Assembly: GCF_001552155.1 (NCBI RefSeq)
Contig: NZ_BCQQ01000002.1
Location: 37,232-101,231 of the forward strand
DNA from: Actinomadura formosensis NBRC 14204
GTDB taxonomy: Bacteria > Actinomycetota > Actinomycetes > Streptosporangiales > Streptosporangiaceae
Reading direction: 5' to 3'
DNA: 64,000 bases
Numbering within the stretch: the first letter of the stretch is position 1; every line of letters starts with the position of its first letter. The position numbers were made by a program, and so were the translations under genes. Positions 38,153-46,847 of this stretch are shown here, in pieces. The notes below the pieces were generated by a model, which did no database searches, had not been told where the DNA came from, and saw only the letters and a list, made by a program, of their open reading frames with translations.

Positions 38153-39709
38153 ATGACCGTGACGTCCCAGCCCGCGGAACTCGACCTGTCCTTCGAGGAT
38201 GATCCGCGCGTCGTCAAGGAGGCGGCGACCGAGGACTATTCGACCCACGTCGTCCCACGCTCGTGGCGGGCGGGACGCTGGTCGCTGGCCATGGCATGGT
38301 GGGCGCTGTTCTCCGCCATGTTCTGGCTGTACGTCGCCGTGGCCTCGGCCGACGCGGTCGGTGCGCCCGCGACGATCGCCGGGATGGTCCTGTCGACGGC
38401 GACGTACGGGGCCGTCAACCTCGTCCTGTCCCGCTACGCCGCCCGCACCGGACTGACCGTGGCGCTTCTGTCGCGCCGGCTGTTCGGAACGCTCGGTGCG
38501 GCCCTGGCGCCGCTCATCTTCGCCGCCACCGCGCTGTACTACGGGGTCTTCGAGGGCTCGATCGTCGCCGTGACCTTCCAGCAGTACTTCGGCGGAAACC
38601 TCAAGCTCTGGTACCTGTTCGCCGTGCTCTACGCGCTTCCGCTGGTGATCGGCGGAGTGCGCGCCTGGCTGGACAAGCTCAACGGCGTCCTGCTTCCCTT
38701 CTACGTCCTCGGCCTGATCGCGGTCGTCATCGCCGCGACCGTCAAGCAGGGGTATCCGACCGACTGGCTGCACTCGGCCGCGGCGCACGGTTCGCTGCCG
38801 GGATGGCTGACGTCGTACCTGATCTACATGGGCGTGTGGATCATGATGATGTACACGATCGACTATGCCCGGCTGGGCCGCGTCGAGGACGCCCGCTTCC
38901 ACGGCACGGTCACCTTCGGGTGGGTCTTCTACGCCTTCACCTTCGGCGTCAACGGGCTGATCGGCATCTACCTGCTGCGCGCCTGGAACATCAGCGGGTC
39001 GGAGACCGGTGTGGTCGAGGCCGTCATCAAGTCCCTGGGGTTCTTCGGCGTTCTGCTGATCTTCGTCTCGCAGACCCGCATCAACACGGCGAACTACTAC
39101 CTGGCCTCGACGAACCTGGAGTCGTTCGCCGCCCGGGTGTTCCGGCTGCGGCTGCCCCGCGCCGTGTGGGTGGCCGTGGCCGGCTGCATCGCGTACCTGC
39201 TCATGCTCACGGACGTGCTCAGCTACCTGCTGCGGGCGCTGGCCTGGCAGGGCGTCTTCGTGACCGCCTGGGTCGCGATCGCGCTCGTGCACATCGCGGT
39301 GCGCGGCGCGGACCGCGACGGCCTGCCGGAGTTCCGCCCCGGGCGGCTGGCCCCGCTGTCCGCCGGTGCGGGCGCCTGGCTGGCGGCCTCGGCGGCCGGT
39401 ATCGCGCTGACCGAGCAGAAGGCCGATCCCACACTGGCGCAACTGGCGCCCCTGATCACCGTGGCCCTTGCCGCGGTGCTGTACTACGCGGCGCTCAAAC
39501 TGGCACCCAGCGCCCTGCGGGTCCGCGGCGACGACCCCCGCGACGAGGTCGAGGACGTCTGGGAGGCCCGCATCGCCTGCCACGTCTGTGACCGGTCCTA
39601 CGTCGCCGTCGAGATGGACCGGGACCCGAGCGCGGCCGGTGCCGCCATCTGCTCCGCCTGCGCCGCCGAATCACCGGAGTTGGCCCGCGCCGTGAGCGCG
39701 GAACGCTGA
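38153..39709 (+). CDS. NCS1-family transporter with C-terminal zinc ribbon
   Basis: This 518-residue protein has about 12 TM segments. It resembles NCS1 importers of nucleobases, hydantoins and allantoin (SWRAGRWSLAMAWWALFSAM, VYDARL-type TM6 reading YTIDYARLGR). The last 55 residues form an unusual cytosolic tail with CHVCDRSYVAV and ICSACAAE, a four-cysteine rubredoxin-like ribbon. Such tails are rare in NCS1 transporters and may be regulatory. It heads the operon with pxpB 11 bases downstream, so the substrate is probably a cyclic amide such as 5-oxoproline or hydantoin. Confidence 0.87.
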   Translation: MTVTSQPAELDLSFEDDPRVVKEAATEDYSTHVVPRSWRAGRWSLAMAWWALFSAMFWLYVAVASADAVGAPATIAGMVLSTATYGAVNLVLSRYAARTGLTVALLSRRLFGTLGAALAPLIFAATALYYGVFEGSIVAVTFQQYFGGNLKLWYLFAVLYALPLVIGGVRAWLDKLNGVLLPFYVLGLIAVVIAATVKQGYPTDWLHSAAAHGSLPGWLTSYLIYMGVWIMMMYTIDYARLGRVEDARFHGTVTFGWVFYAFTFGVNGLIGIYLLRAWNISGSETGVVEAVIKSLGFFGVLLIFVSQTRINTANYYLASTNLESFAARVFRLRLPRAVWVAVAGCIAYLLMLTDVLSYLLRALAWQGVFVTAWVAIALVHIAVRGADRDGLPEFRPGRLAPLSAGAGAWLAASAAGIALTEQKADPTLAQLAPLITVALAAVLYYAALKLAPSALRVRGDDPRDEVEDVWEARIACHVCDRSYVAVEMDRDPSAAGAAICSACAAESPELARAVSAER

Positions 39710-39720
39710 GAGGCTCATCA

Positions 39721-40683
39721 ATGAATGCGATCATCACGGCTCGCCCGGCCAGCGGCGACCGGCCCGCCATCACGTGGCGCGCCGCCGGAGACCGCTACGT
39801 CCTCATCGAGTACGGGGAGATGAAGCTCGACCTGGAGCTGAACTTCTTCGTCACGTCGATGGCGGCGCACCTGGCCGCCTCGCCGATCAAGGGACTGGTC
39901 GAGGCGGCCCCGGGGTTCCGCTCCCTCCTGCTGCAGTACGATCCGGCGACCATCGGCCGCGGCGACCTCGTCGACGCGGTGGAGGAGGTCCACGACGCGC
40001 AGCAGTCCGTGCGATCGCTGGTGATCCCCAGCCGGCTGATCACGCTGCCGATCGCCTTCGACGACTCCGAGAGCCGCGAGGCGGTGCGCCGCTATCGGAC
40101 CACCATCCGGCAGGACGCCCCGAACATCCGCGACAATTCCAATATCGACTACATCGTCGACTACAACGGGCTGCCCGATCGGGAGGCGCTGTACGCCACC
40201 GTGACCGGGACCGAGTGGTGGAACGCCTACACCGGCTTCTTCCCCGGCCTTCCCTTCATGTTCCCCCTCGATCCGCGCAACGCCATCACCGTGCCGAAGT
40301 ACAACCCGACGCGGACCTGGACCGCCGAGGGAGCGGTCGGCATCGGCGGGCCGTGCGTGGCGATCTACCCCGTCGAGGCGCCCGGCGGATACCAGCTGTT
40401 CGGCCGCACGCTGACGGTCTATGACGTCCTGGCACGGCACGGCGTCTTCCAGGACGACCCGATCCTCATCCGTCCCGGAGACCGGGTGCGCTTCGAGCGG
40501 GTGAGCGAGGAGGAACTGCTCGACCTCCGCACGGACGTGCTGGAGAACAGATACGAGTACGCGATCGAGGACGATCCCTTCTCGGTCGCGGGCTACCTCG
40601 CGGAGACCTCGGCCATGCAGGCCGAGGCCGAGAGGCTGCGCATCGCCCGCGAGGCCGCCGCGGAGAAGGTGGAGGTGCCGTAA
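39721..40683 (+). CDS. pxpB: 5-oxoprolinase subunit B / carboxyltransferase C-D domain
   Basis: This 320-residue protein has the KipI/allophanate-hydrolase subunit 1 fold with the family signature FPGLPFMFPLDPRNAI and GIGGPCVAIYPVEAPGGYQLFG. At 320 residues it is longer than typical PxpB (about 220-240), with an extra roughly 70-residue charged C-terminus. Together with the next two genes it forms PxpABC, which opens 5-oxoproline with ATP. The same domains also form the carboxyltransferase half of urea carboxylase. The stop overlaps the next start (TAATG). Confidence 0.9.
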   Translation: MNAIITARPASGDRPAITWRAAGDRYVLIEYGEMKLDLELNFFVTSMAAHLAASPIKGLVEAAPGFRSLLLQYDPATIGRGDLVDAVEEVHDAQQSVRSLVIPSRLITLPIAFDDSESREAVRRYRTTIRQDAPNIRDNSNIDYIVDYNGLPDREALYATVTGTEWWNAYTGFFPGLPFMFPLDPRNAITVPKYNPTRTWTAEGAVGIGGPCVAIYPVEAPGGYQLFGRTLTVYDVLARHGVFQDDPILIRPGDRVRFERVSEEELLDLRTDVLENRYEYAIEDDPFSVAGYLAETSAMQAEAERLRIAREAAAEKVEVP

Positions 40684-41675
40684 TGTCCGACCGACACGCG
40701 CTTTTCGATGTGGTCTCGCCGGGCCTGCAGACATCGGTGCAGGACTACCCGGGACGCCTCGGCCTGCAGTCCAAGGGCTTCTTTCCCGCCGGGCCGGTCG
40801 ACCATCTCGCGTTCCGCATCGCCAACGCCCTCGTCGGCAACGACCCGGGTGCCGCGGGGCTGGAGATCCCCATGGGCCGGTTGCGCCTGCGCGTCCTCGC
40901 CGACACCTCCGTCGCGGTGACCGGGGCCGAGGGCTCGGGCATCACCCTCAACGGCGCGCCCCTCCCGATGTGGGAGACCGTGCGCGTCGTGTCCGGGGAC
41001 GAGATCGCCTGCTCCATCATCAAGGGTCCCGGCTTCCGGCTCTACCTCGCCGTCGCGGGCGGCATCGACGTTCCGGTGGTGATGCACTCGCGGGCCACCT
41101 ACACCATGGGCGGCATCGGCGGCGTCGAGGGCCGGGCGCTCTCCAAGGGGGACGTCCTGCACGGATGGAAGGCCGCGGCGCCGCCGCGGCTGCGGGTTCC
41201 GATGGCGCTGCGGCCGCCGCTCGTCAACGACTGGGAGATCGAGGTGATGCGGGGCCCGCACGCCGACCCGGACTACCTGACCGAGCAGGACTGGAAGGAC
41301 TTCGTCGGCCGCCAGTGGAAGGTCGATCTCAACTCCAACCGCGTCGGCACCCGGCTGGAAAGCCACCGGTTCGGATGGGCGCGCGCATCCGGTGGTGTGG
41401 CCGGCGGCCACCCGTCCAACGTCCTCGACGGCAGCTACCCGCTCGGCGGGATCAACACCAATGGAGACGTCCCCGTCATCCTCGGCCCCGACGGTCCGAC
41501 CGCGGGCGGGTTCACCGTGATCGGCACCGTCGTCCACGCGGGCCTGTGGAAGGTGGGGCAGTTGCGGCCCGGCCGCGACACCATCCGGTTCCGGGAGGTC
41601 TCCCTCGATGAGGCGCTCGCCCTCGCCGGACGCACCGACTACACCACGAACCCGCACCACTTCGAGGAGCTGTGA
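40683..41675 (+). CDS. pxpC: 5-oxoprolinase subunit C / carboxyltransferase A-B domain
   Basis: This 330-residue KipA/allophanate-hydrolase subunit 2 homologue shows SPGLQTSVQDYPGRLGLQ, GFFPAGPVDHLAFRIANALVG and LYLAVAGGIDVPVVMHSRAT, all hallmark segments. It partners PxpB to form the bowl-shaped complex that handles the substrate. It is translationally coupled to its neighbours on both sides (one-base overlap upstream, TGATG with pxpA). Confidence 0.92.
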   Translation: MSDRHALFDVVSPGLQTSVQDYPGRLGLQSKGFFPAGPVDHLAFRIANALVGNDPGAAGLEIPMGRLRLRVLADTSVAVTGAEGSGITLNGAPLPMWETVRVVSGDEIACSIIKGPGFRLYLAVAGGIDVPVVMHSRATYTMGGIGGVEGRALSKGDVLHGWKAAAPPRLRVPMALRPPLVNDWEIEVMRGPHADPDYLTEQDWKDFVGRQWKVDLNSNRVGTRLESHRFGWARASGGVAGGHPSNVLDGSYPLGGINTNGDVPVILGPDGPTAGGFTVIGTVVHAGLWKVGQLRPGRDTIRFREVSLDEALALAGRTDYTTNPHHFEEL

Positions 41676-42463
41676 TGCCGCGGATCGACGTCAACTGCGA
41701 CATGGGGGAGAGCTTCGGCCGCTGGAGGCTGGGCGACGACCTCGGGATGATGCCGCACGTCTCGTCGGTGAACATCGCCACCGGCTATCACGCCGGCGAC
41801 CCCGCGACGATGCGGCGTACCGTCGAGGGCGCCGTGGAGCACGGCCTGGCCATCGGGGCGCACATCGCCTTTCCGGACCTGATGGGGTTCGGCCGGCGGC
41901 GGATGACCATCCCACCGGACGACGTCGAGGACTACTGCCTCTACCAGATCGGCGCCCTGGACGCGTTCGTCCGCGCGTCGGGCGGCCGCCTGGCGCATGT
42001 CAAGCCGCATGGCGCGCTGTACGTCATGGCGTCCGAAGACCCGGCCCTGGCCGCGGCGGTCGCCCGGGCCATCGCCAAGGTCGACGCGGGGCTGCCCCTC
42101 ATGCTGCTGCACCGCGACACCGCCGACGCGGTGGCGGCGGAGGGCGTGCACCTGGTCCCCGAGGGTTTTCCCGACCTGCACTACGACGGCGCCGGAAAGC
42201 TCATCATCGAGCCGGTGAAACTCGCCTGGGACCCGGAGCTCGTCGCCGACCGCGCGGTCCGGATGGTCCTGGAGCGCAAGGTCGCCGCGAAGGACGGCAC
42301 CGATCTCGAGGTCGACGCCCTGTCGCTCTGCCTGCACGGGGACGCTCCCAACGGCCCCGAGATCGCCAGAGCCGTGCGGCGGGCGCTCGACGACAGCGGG
42401 ATCGACGTCGTCCCCCTGGCCGACATGCTCGTGACCCAGGACGAGGGGGAGCGCCGGTCATGA
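41675..42463 (+). CDS. pxpA: 5-oxoprolinase subunit A (LamB/YcsF family)
   Basis: This 262-residue protein has the N-terminal DVNCDMGESFG signature, SVNIATGYHAGDP, HIAFPDLMGFGRR and KPHGALYV, all invariant in PxpA. It supplies the catalytic barrel for ring opening of 5-oxoproline to glutamate. The ATG at 41675 overlaps the pxpC stop, and its own stop overlaps the biotin carboxylase start (ATGA), so the proteins are made in step. Confidence 0.92.
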   Translation: MPRIDVNCDMGESFGRWRLGDDLGMMPHVSSVNIATGYHAGDPATMRRTVEGAVEHGLAIGAHIAFPDLMGFGRRRMTIPPDDVEDYCLYQIGALDAFVRASGGRLAHVKPHGALYVMASEDPALAAAVARAIAKVDAGLPLMLLHRDTADAVAAEGVHLVPEGFPDLHYDGAGKLIIEPVKLAWDPELVADRAVRMVLERKVAAKDGTDLEVDALSLCLHGDAPNGPEIARAVRRALDDSGIDVVPLADMLVTQDEGERRS

Positions 42464-43818
42464 TCGAGTCGCTGCTCGTCGCCAACCGGGGAGAGATCGC
42501 GCGGCGCGTCATCGCGACGGCCCGGCGGCTGGGCGTCCGGACCGTCGCCGTGCACAGCGATGTCGACGCGGAGCTGCCTTTCGTACGGGAGGCCGACGAG
42601 GCGGTGCCGCTCGGACCGGCCGCCCCCGCCGAGTCGTACCGTAACGCCGAGAAGATCCTGGCCGCCGCCGAGAGCACCGGCGCGCGCGCCATTCACCCCG
42701 GTTACGGCTTCCTGTCCGAGAACGCCGACTTCGCGCGCCGCGTGCACGCCGCCGGGCTGACCTGGGTCGGACCCGACCCGGACGTCATCGACCTGATGGG
42801 CGACAAGATCAGGGCCCGGAACGCCGCCGCCGCGGCCGGCATGCCCGTCGCGCCCGGCACCACCGAGCCGGTGGCCGACGAGGCCGCCGCGGTCTCGGCC
42901 GCGGCCGGCATCGGGTACCCGATCATGGTCAAGGCCGCGGCCGGAGGCGGCGGGATGGGTCTTGCCGTGGCCACCACCGAGGAGGAACTGCGCAAGCACG
43001 TCAGGACCGTGCGCGGCTTCGCCGAGCGCATGTTCGGCGACGCCGGCATCCTGCTGGAGCGCTACTACCCCGAGGCGCGGCACGTCGAGGTGCAGCTTCT
43101 GGGGCTCGCCGACGGCACCGTGACGGCGCTGGGCGAACGCAACTGCTCGGTTCAGCGGCGCAACCAGAAGCTCGTCGAGGAGACCCCCGCGCACGGCCTC
43201 GACCCGGGCCTGCGCGAGCGCATGATCGCCGCGGCGATCCAGGTCGGCAAGGCCGTCGGCTACCGCAGCGCCGGCACCGTCGAGTGCCTGGTCCACGGCG
43301 AGCCGGGCGAGCAGGACTACGTCTTCCTCGAAATGAACACCCGGTTGCAGGTCGAGCATCCCGTCACCGAGGCGGTCTGGGGCCTCGACCTGGTCGAACA
43401 GCAGTTGCGCATCGCGTCCGGCCTGCCGCCGTCGGTGGACCTCGCCGCGCTGCGGCCGAGGGGGCATGCCGTGGAGTTCCGGGTGAACGCCGAGGACCCG
43501 ATCCGTTTCCTGCCCGGCCCCGGTTCGATCACTGAATGGAACGAGCCGGCCGGGGAAGGAGTCCGGATCGACGCGGGCTATGCCCATGGAACGACGGTCA
43601 CCCCGTCATACGACTCGCTCATGGCCAAGCTGATCGTGCACGCCGACACCCGCGAGGCGGCCCTGGCCCGGGCCCGTGCCGCGCTGGAGTCGTTCACGAT
43701 CAGCGGCCCCAAGCACAACCTGCCCTTCCACGGCGAACTTCTCGATGAGCCGTCGTTCGCCGCCGGCACGTACACGACCGCGGTGCTCACGCGCATGCGC
43801 GCGGCGCGCGGCGCGTGA
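42460..43818 (+). CDS. accC: Biotin carboxylase subunit
   Basis: This 452-residue ATP-grasp enzyme carboxylates biotin. It shows LLVANRGEIARRVI, HPGYGFLSENADFAR, KAAAGGGGMGLAVA (the glycine-rich ATP loop) and EMNTRLQVEHPVTEAVWG. Length and motifs are complete. Its placement after PxpBCA, rather than with acetyl-CoA carboxyltransferase genes, indicates a dedicated carboxylase whose carboxyltransferase is probably PxpB/PxpC, as in urea-carboxylase-type systems. It is not likely to be the housekeeping acetyl-CoA enzyme. Confidence 0.92.
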   Translation: MIESLLVANRGEIARRVIATARRLGVRTVAVHSDVDAELPFVREADEAVPLGPAAPAESYRNAEKILAAAESTGARAIHPGYGFLSENADFARRVHAAGLTWVGPDPDVIDLMGDKIRARNAAAAAGMPVAPGTTEPVADEAAAVSAAAGIGYPIMVKAAAGGGGMGLAVATTEEELRKHVRTVRGFAERMFGDAGILLERYYPEARHVEVQLLGLADGTVTALGERNCSVQRRNQKLVEETPAHGLDPGLRERMIAAAIQVGKAVGYRSAGTVECLVHGEPGEQDYVFLEMNTRLQVEHPVTEAVWGLDLVEQQLRIASGLPPSVDLAALRPRGHAVEFRVNAEDPIRFLPGPGSITEWNEPAGEGVRIDAGYAHGTTVTPSYDSLMAKLIVHADTREAALARARAALESFTISGPKHNLPFHGELLDEPSFAAGTYTTAVLTRMRAARGA

Positions 43819-43849
43819 GCCTGAGCCCGTCAGCTGAAGGAGACCCCCC

Positions 43850-44065
43850 ATGGCCCAGCAGATCGTCGCCGAACTCGCCGCCAACGTCTGGAAGGTCCTG
43901 GTCGCGGAGGGAAGCCCCGTCGCCGCCGGGGACACCCTCGTGATCTTGGAGTCCATGAAGATGGAGATCCCGGTCGAGGCGGAGACCGCCGGCACCGTCA
44001 GCAAGCTCGCCGTCAGCGAAGGCGGCGTCCTCCAAGAGGGCGACCTGATCGCCGAGATCTCCTGA
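43850..44065 (+). CDS. accB: Biotin carboxyl carrier protein, short form
   Basis: This 71-residue stand-alone biotinyl domain carries the ESMKMEIPVEAE motif with acceptor Lys37. It lacks the Pro/Ala-rich N-terminal arm of typical AccB, which suits a small dedicated carrier. It lies 31 bases after accC with GAAGGAGA as ribosome site. Confidence 0.93.
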   Translation: MAQQIVAELAANVWKVLVAEGSPVAAGDTLVILESMKMEIPVEAETAGTVSKLAVSEGGVLQEGDLIAEIS

Positions 44066-44098
44066 GAACGACCCGATGACCAGAACGGAAGTACGACC

Positions 44099-44692
44099 AT
44101 GACCGCCACCACTGTCTCGCTGCGGCGCCCGGGTGTCCTCGCCGACCGCGTGCCCGGCTCCATCGTCCGCGACGCGATCCTCATCGCGGCCGGCGCGGGA
44201 TTCACCGGCCTGGCCGCCCAGGTGTCGATCCACACCCCGCTCAGCCCGGTGCCCTTCACCCTCCAGACGCTCGCGGTGCTCGTCACCGGGGCCGCGCTCG
44301 GGACGGTTCGAGGAGCGGCGGCCATGCTCCTCTACCTCGTCGCCGGCGCGGCCGGCGTGCCGTGGTACGCCGGTCACACGCATGGCCTCGGTGGTCCCAC
44401 GTTCGGCTACATCGTGGCATTCGTCCTCGCCGCGGCGCTCGTCGGAGAACTCGCCCGCCGCGGCAACGACCGCAGGGCGCTCAGCACCGTCGGTCTCATG
44501 GCGGCGGGCAACGCGTTGATCTACCTGATCGGCACGGTCTGGCTCGCCCTGTCCCTCGGCCTCGGCGCCGAAAAGGCCATCGCGGCCGGCGTCACCCCGT
44601 TCCTGCTGACCGACGGACTCAAGATCGCCATCGCCGCCGGCATGCTCCCCCTCGCCTGGCGCTGGACCGGCACCGGCCAGTCCCGGCACTGA
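44099..44692 (+). CDS. bioY: Biotin transporter substrate-binding (S) subunit
   Basis: This 197-residue protein has about six TM segments and the BioY features: PFTLQTLAVLVTGAALG and YLVAGAAGVPWYA. It takes up biotin, alone or with ECF ATPase parts encoded elsewhere. As the last gene of the operon it supplies the cofactor that the BCCP consumes, which strengthens the case that the operon's carboxylase is functional. Confidence 0.92.
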   Translation: MTATTVSLRRPGVLADRVPGSIVRDAILIAAGAGFTGLAAQVSIHTPLSPVPFTLQTLAVLVTGAALGTVRGAAAMLLYLVAGAAGVPWYAGHTHGLGGPTFGYIVAFVLAAALVGELARRGNDRRALSTVGLMAAGNALIYLIGTVWLALSLGLGAEKAIAAGVTPFLLTDGLKIAIAAGMLPLAWRWTGTGQSRH

Positions 44693-44888
44693 CCGTGACG
44701 GCCGCGTCAGACCTGCGGCCCGTCTCATGAGCGTCCCGGCCGTCACGGTGTCGCGCCGGTTCATTCCGCCCTCCTACGATGTCCGACAGGCTCGACTCGC
44801 CCGACTCGCCGCCGGCGCCCATCCGGCTCGATGAGGCCGGATGGGCTCGCGGCGACCGGGGCGCGGGAACCGGTCGGGAGAGGAAGGA

Positions 44889-45545
44889 ATGTCCGAGCTC
44901 TATCCGGAGATCGACCCCCACGAACACGGCATGCTGGATGTCGGCGACGGGCAGCTCGTCTACTGGGAGGTGTGCGGGAACCCGGACGGCAAACCGGCCG
45001 TCGTGCTCCACGGCGGTCCCGGTTCCGGGTGCACGCCCGCATGGCGCCGGTATTTCGATCCCGGCGCCTACCGCATCGTGCTGTTCGACCAGCGCGGGTG
45101 CGGCCGCAGCACGCCCCACGCCGGCGCCCCGGTCATCGATCTGAGCACCAACACCACCGCCCATCTGATCGCGGACATCGAGGTCCTGCGGCGCCACCTG
45201 GACGTTGCGGAGTGGCTGGTGCTCGGCGGGTCCTGGGGCGCCACCCTCGGGTTCGCCTACGCCGAACGGCACCCGGAGCGGGTCGGCGAGCTGGTCCTGT
45301 TCGCCGTCACCAACACACGGCGCCGCGAAGTGGAGTGGATCACCCGCGACGTCGGCCGGCTCTTCCCCGCCGAGTGGGCACGGTTCCGCGACGGTGTTCC
45401 GGCCGCCGATCGGGACGGCGGCCTCGCCGACGCCTACGGCCGGCTGCTGCACGATCCCGATCCCGCCGTGCGCGAGAAGGCCGCGCGTGACTGGTGCGCG
45501 TGGGAGGACGCGCACGTCGCCGTGCGGCCCGGTCGGCACGCTGCC
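44889..45545 (+). pseudogene. Proline iminopeptidase, 3' end lost
   Basis: The gene starts well (AGGAAGGA then ATG; LHGGPGSGCTPAWRRYFDP, FDQRGCGRSTPH, nucleophile GGSWGATLG). Homology runs to DWCAWEDAHVAVRPG, about two thirds of the usual 315-320 residues. At about 45545 it meets the 3' end of the convergent LacI gene. The frame stays open antisense to lacI until 46001, but that tail is not peptidase-like. The catalytic Asp and His are gone, so the product cannot be an active S33 peptidase. A deletion at the junction is the simplest cause. Confidence 0.8.
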
Positions 45546-45562
45546 GGCCTGCGGGCGGAGGA

Positions 45563-46633
45563 TCATTCCCGCGGTCTCGCCGCCTCGGTGACCAGGCCGA
45601 GCTGGGCGTACAGCGCGGGATCGCTGGACGCGCGCACGATGAGCCTGGGCCGGAGCAGTTCGGGTTCGACGGGCTCTCCGGCCAGCAGGCGGGCGAGCAT
45701 CTGGATGCCTCGCCGCCCCATCTCGTGCATGGGCGAACGGATCGTCGTGAGCGGGAGCGGCAGCTCCGCCGCCAGCGGGGTGTCGTTGAAGCCGACGATC
45801 GCGACGTCCGAGCCGGCTCGGATGCCGCGGTCGCGCAGCGCGCCGATCGTTCCGATGGCGGCGAAGTCGTTCACCGCGAAGATCGCCGAAGGGCGCGCGC
45901 CGTCGTCCAGCAGCCGCTCGGCGGCGGCGTGGCCGCCGGCCGCGTCGAAGGGCGAGTGCACGATCCGCCGGCCCGGCACATCGATTCCGGCCTCGCGGTA
46001 GCGGTCGACGAACCCGTTGGTGCGGTCCTGGCCGGTGCTGGCGTACGGCTCGCCCGCGATGACCGCGACGTTGTCGTGGCCGAGGGCGAGGAGGTGCTCG
46101 GCGACCAGGCGTCCCCCGAGGTAGTCGTCGCAGGTGACCGAGGGGTGCTTGCCGGCTCGCCGGTTGACGAGCACGAACGGGACGCCCCGGCCGGCGACCT
46201 CGTCGAGGAAATGCGAGTCGGCGTGGGCGTCACCGAAGATCATGCCGTCGACGCGGCGGCCGATGACCATCCTCGTCCGGGCGCGCTGCGCCTCGGGCGC
46301 GTCACCGGTGTTGGTGACGAACGTCGACAGGCCCTGCTCGGCAGCGGCCTCCTCGATCCCTTCGTAGATCGTTGCCAGGACGATGTCGGACAGCCGGGGG
46401 ACCAGCACGCCGACGAGGTTGCTGCGCCGGGTGCGGAGGCTGGTGGCGTGCGGGTTCGGCTGGTAGCCGAGTTCGTCCGCGAGCCGGCGGATGCGCTCGA
46501 CGGTGGCGGGCGAGGCCGCGCGTCCGCTTTCGCCGCGCTTGGCGTTGAGGACGCGCGAGACCGTCGACACGTGCAGCCCGAGCTGGTCCGCGATGCTCTG
46601 CAGCGTGACCGGCCGCGTACCTTCCGTACCCAC
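45563..46633 (-). CDS. LacI-family repressor
   Basis: This 356-residue protein starts at a GTG at 46633 behind GGAGG; an upstream ATG at 46723 lacks a proper site. The DNA-binding head is LQSIADQLGLHVSTVSRVLN with the hinge helix near LGYQPNPHATSLR, followed by a periplasmic-binding-like effector domain (GMIFGDAHADS, FAVNDFAAIGTIGAL). It is divergent from the asparaginase operon and shares a control region with two palindromic operators, so it is very likely that operon's repressor. Confidence 0.9.
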   Translation of the reverse strand: MGTEGTRPVTLQSIADQLGLHVSTVSRVLNAKRGESGRAASPATVERIRRLADELGYQPNPHATSLRTRRSNLVGVLVPRLSDIVLATIYEGIEEAAAEQGLSTFVTNTGDAPEAQRARTRMVIGRRVDGMIFGDAHADSHFLDEVAGRGVPFVLVNRRAGKHPSVTCDDYLGGRLVAEHLLALGHDNVAVIAGEPYASTGQDRTNGFVDRYREAGIDVPGRRIVHSPFDAAGGHAAAERLLDDGARPSAIFAVNDFAAIGTIGALRDRGIRAGSDVAIVGFNDTPLAAELPLPLTTIRSPMHEMGRRGIQMLARLLAGEPVEPELLRPRLIVRASSDPALYAQLGLVTEAARPRE

Positions 46634-46757
46634 TGTTCGCCCGGCCTCCGGCAGTTCGTGCCCGTGGCCAGCGGTGTTTCCGCAGGACCCGGGCAAGTGA
46701 TGTAGCGCGATCGTAACAGTCATTCCTTGACAGCCCCGACGTTGTGGACGATGCTAC

Positions 46758-46783
46758 CCAAACGATTGGCCCAAACGTTTGGG
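46758..46783. promoter_or_regulatory. Tandem LacI operators
   Basis: CCCAAACGTTTGGG (46770-46783) is a perfect 14-bp palindrome with the central CG typical of LacI-family sites. An imperfect copy, CCCAAACGATTGGC, immediately precedes it and shares one base. They lie 64 bases before the asparaginase start and about 125 from lacI. Confidence 0.75.
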
Positions 46784-46847
46784 TTTGATCTTTCGGCAGG
46801 TAGGCACGTCCTTTCGTGCACAGGCGGAACGTTCAGAGGAGGCGTGG

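Noticed and set aside
45546..46001. Continuation of the iminopeptidase frame across lacI
   Set aside because: It is antisense to a well-formed LacI protein and has no peptidase features, so I end the pseudogene at about 45545.
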